From contig JAUKNK010000150.1 of assembly GCA_030765055.1 (NCBI GenBank), positions 1,223,501-1,287,500 of the forward strand: a stretch of 64,000 nt of DNA, written 5' to 3'. Position 1 is the first letter of the stretch. Every line of letters starts with the position of its first letter. The position numbers and the translations under genes are program-made. The notes under the pieces are model-generated. The model saw only the letters and a list, made by a program, of their open reading frames with translations. It had not been told where the DNA came from and did not search any database. The DNA comes from Mantis religiosa (Eukaryota; Arthropoda; Insecta; Mantodea; Mantidae). Below, in pieces: positions 60,005 through 64,000 of this stretch.

Positions 60005-60535
60005 TAAAACCCATATGGGCTTGCCTTGAGGATGTGTAATCGTGTATGGTTGTGGAGCCAAATGGTCTCTATGTCGACCCTCTAAACTGATAACTCTCCG
60101 ATTACTTTGATTGCTCTACCTATTCCCTCTCTAACCTCCACTGCTGGCTTAAGCAGCACTTAAATTTGAGTTCTGTCAAAATGGCGTTGCTATGCTAGTT
60201 CAGCGTTTTCACGTTAAAGAAGCAACGTAGACGTTTCCCAATCTAAGTTAAGCATGTTCACATTTCCTCAAAAACTGCAGTCCAGAGTCTACGTGACTCA
60301 AATTACTCTATTCAGCAAAGAGCATGTCCGGCCACATGTACGTAGTAAGCATGAGTAAACAGGAAGCTAATGCCATAAGCCAAAGTCGAGAGAAATCTGG
60401 AAGAATGCTGTTCTCATTAGTCAGCAGAATTAAGGACTTAAGAAAGTGCGAAGTTATAGGAAGTAAGCATTGAATAATAAGATTCCTGAATTTGGAATGT
60501 TCTTAAGTATTGCTCAACCATAGACATGACAATAT
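60005..60535 (+). repeat. Dispersed repeat family G, copy 2
   Basis: It is collinear with 15590-16115 over the blocks listed there. It ends near TTGCTCAACCATAGACATGACAATATAC. Confidence 0.55.
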
Positions 60536-60699
60536 ACAGGTGGGATTGAAATAAAATGGGAAGAACTGACAGTAAGCAACATGGAAAGGCTCAACAATTT
60601 GAAAGCAAAATATCTGATGAGAGCCAAAGGAACAGGTAAAATTCACGATAGTGTACCATATTTCACAAAAATAAATATCCAAATTGCGTTTAAGTAAAG

Positions 60700-61025
60700 C
60701 AGGGTGTGAGAGCCCATATAGGGCCAGGATCTTCCAACCCGACTACCGGCCTTACGCCCACACACGCAAGGTAGAGGTGGGCGATCATCTAACCGATACG
60801 GGGAGGAGATGTGATCAGTATCTCGATATCCCCAGCCGGAATGTTGGCTTTCGTGACCAAGGCCGCTTTCCTATCTTAAGCTCCTCACTTTCCTCAGGAT
60901 GCTGAGTGGACACCGGTGCTGTACCCGGATTTAAAATCCGTATCTCAGCGGTGAGATCGATCCCAGGCGGCTTTTCGTGGCAGGGAGTCACGGTATGATG
61001 CCTTAGGCCACTACGCCAAGGCGCA
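60700..61025 (-). mobile_element. tRNA-derived SINE, family I
   Basis: The - strand head GCGCCTTGGCGTAGTGGCCTAAG contains a near-consensus A box (TGGCGTAGTGG). The B-box position reads GGGATCGATCTCACC. A body of about 240 bp follows with CTCAGCATCCTGAGG and CCCCGTATCGGTTAG. There is one copy in the window. Confidence 0.65.
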
Positions 61026-61507
61026 GGACTCAAATTACGCGTAGGGTCACCAAATTCTAGCATTCCTGCATTGATAGTGTAAGTATGAAATTTGACATAT
61101 AATAATTAATTAAGCAGTAGTACGACACATAAGTCATGCTCTGTGAGAATAACTCAAAGCAGGTAAAGAAATTGGATTTATACTTTACATTTAATAGTAA
61201 TATTGGTCACAACACATTGTTGTAAGAGCCAGGTGTTATTAAAGTAATAAATAATATATTAAATAGAATACAATTCAGTTGTAGATTACTTCAATGGAAT
61301 CAAAGCTTTGCGCCTAGGAACATTGTCATTTTGTAAATTTCCAAGCACTATACAATGTTGCCATGACATTAATAACTTAACATCTACTTCAACACACGAT
61401 GGAAGATTTGGTATTAAAGTTAGTATTATTGAACAATAATACCTATTAGTTTTATCATAGTTTAAGCTTTAACGGCAGTGGTAAATGACACGTACTGAAC
61501 GATGGAA
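61026..61507 (+). other. Intergenic sequence
   Basis: Nothing recognisable. Confidence 0.4.
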
Positions 61508-61625
61508 TGATAGAGTCAGACTGAAAAATTCAATTCCATAGCCAGGATTTGAACCACGGATCCCCTGGTTGCTGTCCAGCCGCTCTAACCCTTGAGCTAC
61601 TATGGCCAACGTGCCGTCATGGCTT
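61508..61625 (-). mobile_element. SINE family C, head-only copy
   Basis: The - strand head has GGATTTGAACCACGG, GCTCTAACCCTTGAGCTACTATGG and the 5' end complement CCAACGTGCCGTCATGGC. The tail is missing left of GATAGAGTCAGACTG. Confidence 0.85.
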
Positions 61626-61749
61626 TAAATTCTCCAACCTACTCGTATTTTCCCGGTAAACCACTTAGGAGTTCTCATAAACACATGAGACAACTACCTT
61701 AATGGCGACTTACAACGTGTAAGTACTTTAAGGCCCGGTCTTTATATTT

Positions 61750-61930
61750 AACCACTGTTAGGTCAATTAATGGAAATTAATTGTTCTTTCACACTGGCCG
61801 TGTGTAGATTAAAGTATGGAACGCTAGTAAGACTGAAAAATTCAATGCCATTGCCGGGATTTAAACCACAGATCTTCTGGTTGCTGTCCAGCCGCTCTAA
61901 CCCTTGAGCTACTATGGCCAACGTGCCGGT
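61750..61930 (-). mobile_element. SINE family C, complete copy
   Basis: The tail complement AGGTCAATTAATGGAAATTAAT..TTCTTTCACACTGGCCGTG is followed by the head complement ending CTACTATGGCCAACGTGCCG. It lies about 310 bp from the previous copy in the same orientation. Confidence 0.87.
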
Positions 61931-61934
61931 TCTT

Positions 61935-62856
61935 TCACATACGCGTTCGTCCTGCTCCTTCGCCTTGAGGATTTAAGTAATCATTGCAGAACTAACATGC
62001 CAGTTATCCCTGGGCTCCAGCATAAGTGGAAGAATATTGTTTACAGTAACAACCTGACCCAGCTGAGCGTAACAGCAATGACGGAGGTCAAGGTATTGGG
62101 AGCAATCTAAAATCGTATACTCCGGAGTGTCCGTATGTGCACAATACTAGCACAGGTCTGTATCAATGAGGCACATACGGTTCAAGTAGGATTTGAAACG
62201 GCCATGGACAGTCAGGAATAATGGTGACGTATTATCCAACTTCTCCATGCTTTCGATAAAGCCAGGGTGCAATCTCAGGAATCAGCAAATTGGTCCAGTG
62301 TGCCTTTCGAGTTTCCTGGGTCCTATCCGCCTGCAACTGTCGAAAGTTATTTTCCCGTACCAAGAGCCTTTGCTGCGGCGAACCAGTTCCAGGAGCATAG
62401 ATGCGTTCCTTCACCAAGTGATGGATTGGTGTAATCCCGGCTACAGCCTGCAGAGCCCTCGCGGAGGTAGTCCTATATGCACTACAAATACGCAGTGCAA
62501 CCTTCCGTTGTACGCGTACGAGCCAAGTTCAGTAGATTGCCTTATCAAAGCAGGACTTTCAGGCTGGTGCACCATACAGAAGAATGGAATGTACCACACT
62601 GCCAAGAAGCTTACTTGTGTTAGGATTAGGACCACCGATATTGGGCATCAAACATCCTAAGGCGGCGATGACCTTTTCGGCTCTGCGAGTCACATATTGG
62701 AGATGTGCACCAGGATACATATTATAGCCAAACTGAAGTGCGAGATAGCACAAGTGTCTCTGAGACCGCAGGTCCATTCCACTAAGATGGATGGTGATAT
62801 CCCGTACGGAGCGTCTCCCCATCAGAATTACAATTTCGGTCTTCTGTGGAGCCAAA

Positions 62857-62860
<4 letters not shown>
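61935..62860 (-). pseudogene. R1/jockey-like LINE pol 3' part, broken
   Basis: Reading from 62855 leftwards: APQKTEIVILMGRRS, HLSGMDLRSQRHLCYLALQF, RAEKVIAALGCLMPNIGGPN and SVVHSILLYGAPA. After a frameshift come RVQRKVALRICSAYRTTSAR, LQAVAGITPIHHLVKER, IPEIAPWLYRKHGEV and CPWPF. This matches the end of R1-type reverse transcriptases and their C-terminal region ('AP.KTE.V.L', 'LL.SV..S.LLYGA', 'QR....R...AYRT.S', 'AG..PI..L..ER', 'W..R.HGEV..YLTQ.LTGHG'). The 5' part is lost at the microsatellite. Confidence 0.8.
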
Positions 62861-62904
<44 letters not shown>

Positions 62905-63022
62905 TGGTGGTGGTCGTAGTAGTAGTGGTGGTAGTAGTGGTGTTGGTGGTAGTAGTAGTGGTGGTGGTAGTAGTAGTGGTGGTAGTAGTGGTGTTGGTGG
63001 TAGTAGTGGTGTTGGTGGTAGC

Positions 63023-63097
<75 letters not shown>

Positions 63098-63098
63098 G

Positions 63099-63193
<95 letters not shown>

Positions 63194-63250
63194 GGTGGTG
63201 GTGGTGTTGGTAGTAGTAGTGGTGGTAACAGTGGTGTTGGTGGTAATAGA
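62861..63250. repeat. (GTA/GTG)n microsatellite
   Basis: About 390 bp of GTA and GTG (with few GTT, GTC) triplets in alternating blocks. The poly-Ser/Gly, poly-Val, poly-Thr and poly-Leu/Pro frames here are artefacts of the repeat. Confidence 0.97.
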
Positions 63251-64000
63251 TATTGATTTTTGGGCCAACCTGTATAACTGAAATTGGTCATTATTGGTAA
63301 CCCTTTATTATAAGGTGTTAGTAAAAGAAACCTTTGTACTGCAATAAACACTTTGCAGAGCAGACAAAACAAATGAGAAATTTACATTAAAACACGTTTA
63401 AATGCAGGAAATGCTAATTAAAATGGAATTTAAAAAACTGCCTTTATAACTGTTCTTCAAGATAAGTGCATATTCTCGGTTTTTGATACTCTTTAGTTCA
63501 CATGCGCCATAATTAAAGAGAACTGTATATCTAATATAACAGTTTATGAAAAGGTGGAGCTGAAACTATATAAGAATAACTGCAAACATGAACAATTAAA
63601 TATCCAAGGACTGCTTTGAGAATTCTTAAAAGAAGAAGCATAAAGCTAACTTTCACACTAAGACCTACATGTTAATTACTCCCTGCAGTCTTTCTTACAT
63701 GTTGAATATAACCCCCCCCCTTTTTGTCTGATTCTACTGTAAGGTTTCAAAGGGGATTTGTCAATGAAATTCTACATGCCTATGCCATGACGGGGCAACC
63801 CATAGTGGGATGATGCAAGCCAATTCTAAGGGTGGTCAGACCTGTGGAGAGAACTCTCCCGAGGTGGCGTCTCATACAATCCCCTTCGCTCCCCAGTCAT
63901 AGACTAAACATTCTCTGGGGAGAGCGGGAACCGCAGGCTTCCCCAAAACGCAGAATTACCATTTAGAGATAGAAAACTCTATGCAGTGTAATGTAATGAA
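63251..64000 (+). other. Intergenic end of window
   Basis: There is no gene. It has a C10 run (63711-63720) and a GC-richer segment 63785-63955 with a small hairpin (GCTCCCCAG / CTCTGGGGAGAGC), probably the start of another repeat cut by the window edge. Confidence 0.4.

Noticed and set aside
62697..63372. Long frames of poly-Val, poly-Ser/Gly, poly-Thr and poly-Leu/Pro
   Set aside because: They are the GTA/GTG repeat in different frames and strands.

Overview
The window looks like insect nuclear DNA, probably from a large, repeat-rich hemimetabolous genome such as a cockroach or relative. This is an inference from repeat style, not a measured match. The sequence is AT-rich, has long introns with GT-AG splice sites, and carries several tRNA-derived SINE families, Tc1/mariner, pogo/Tigger, piggyBac and hAT relics, R1-like and other LINE fragments, and long microsatellites. 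There is no bacterial-style gene organisation.

The only host gene I can support runs on the + strand from before the window (first exon seen at 3321) to a stop codon at 44378-44380. Seven exons (3321-3587, 7590-7708, 9824-10041, 10568-10812, 23047-23234, 28804-29063, 44101-44380) join with matching phases into about 524 residues of a major facilitator superfamily sugar transporter of the insect facilitated trehalose transporter (Tret1-like) type. Membrane segments 2 to 12 are present. The N-terminus and segment 1 lie upstream. The long cytoplasmic loop is enlarged by a hydrophilic exon with a tandem NAGNAG acceptor, and two usual family motifs are altered. Most ORFs in the window that are not these exons or transposon relics are chance frames.

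The introns, especially those of 12.2 kb and 15.0 kb, are filled with repeats. They include a Tc1/mariner-type element with a second mariner nested in it (16280-19479), a SINE inside another SINE (about 21593-22385), a piggyBac relic split by a snap-back SINE (29300-30800), a hAT relic (32262-34070), and a (TTA)n tract of about 930 bp (41419-42350) that reads as perfect.

Downstream of the gene (44.4-64 kb) I see no convincing host gene. This part holds a 5'-truncated SINE next to the gene end, (TA)n tracts, a full-length Tigger-like element with dead transposase (47061-49298), a deleted copy of the 16.3-kb transposon family (52211-53479), LINE reverse-transcriptase fragments on both strands (58.4-59.8 and 61.9-62.9 kb), further SINEs and a 390-bp GTA/GTG microsatellite.

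I did not find a clear new biological system. The most unusual items are the snap-back and head-to-head SINEs, an imperfect 63-bp intronic hairpin, a 5 x 90 bp GC-rich minisatellite open on both strands, the extra loop exon of the transporter, and the very long TTA tract.
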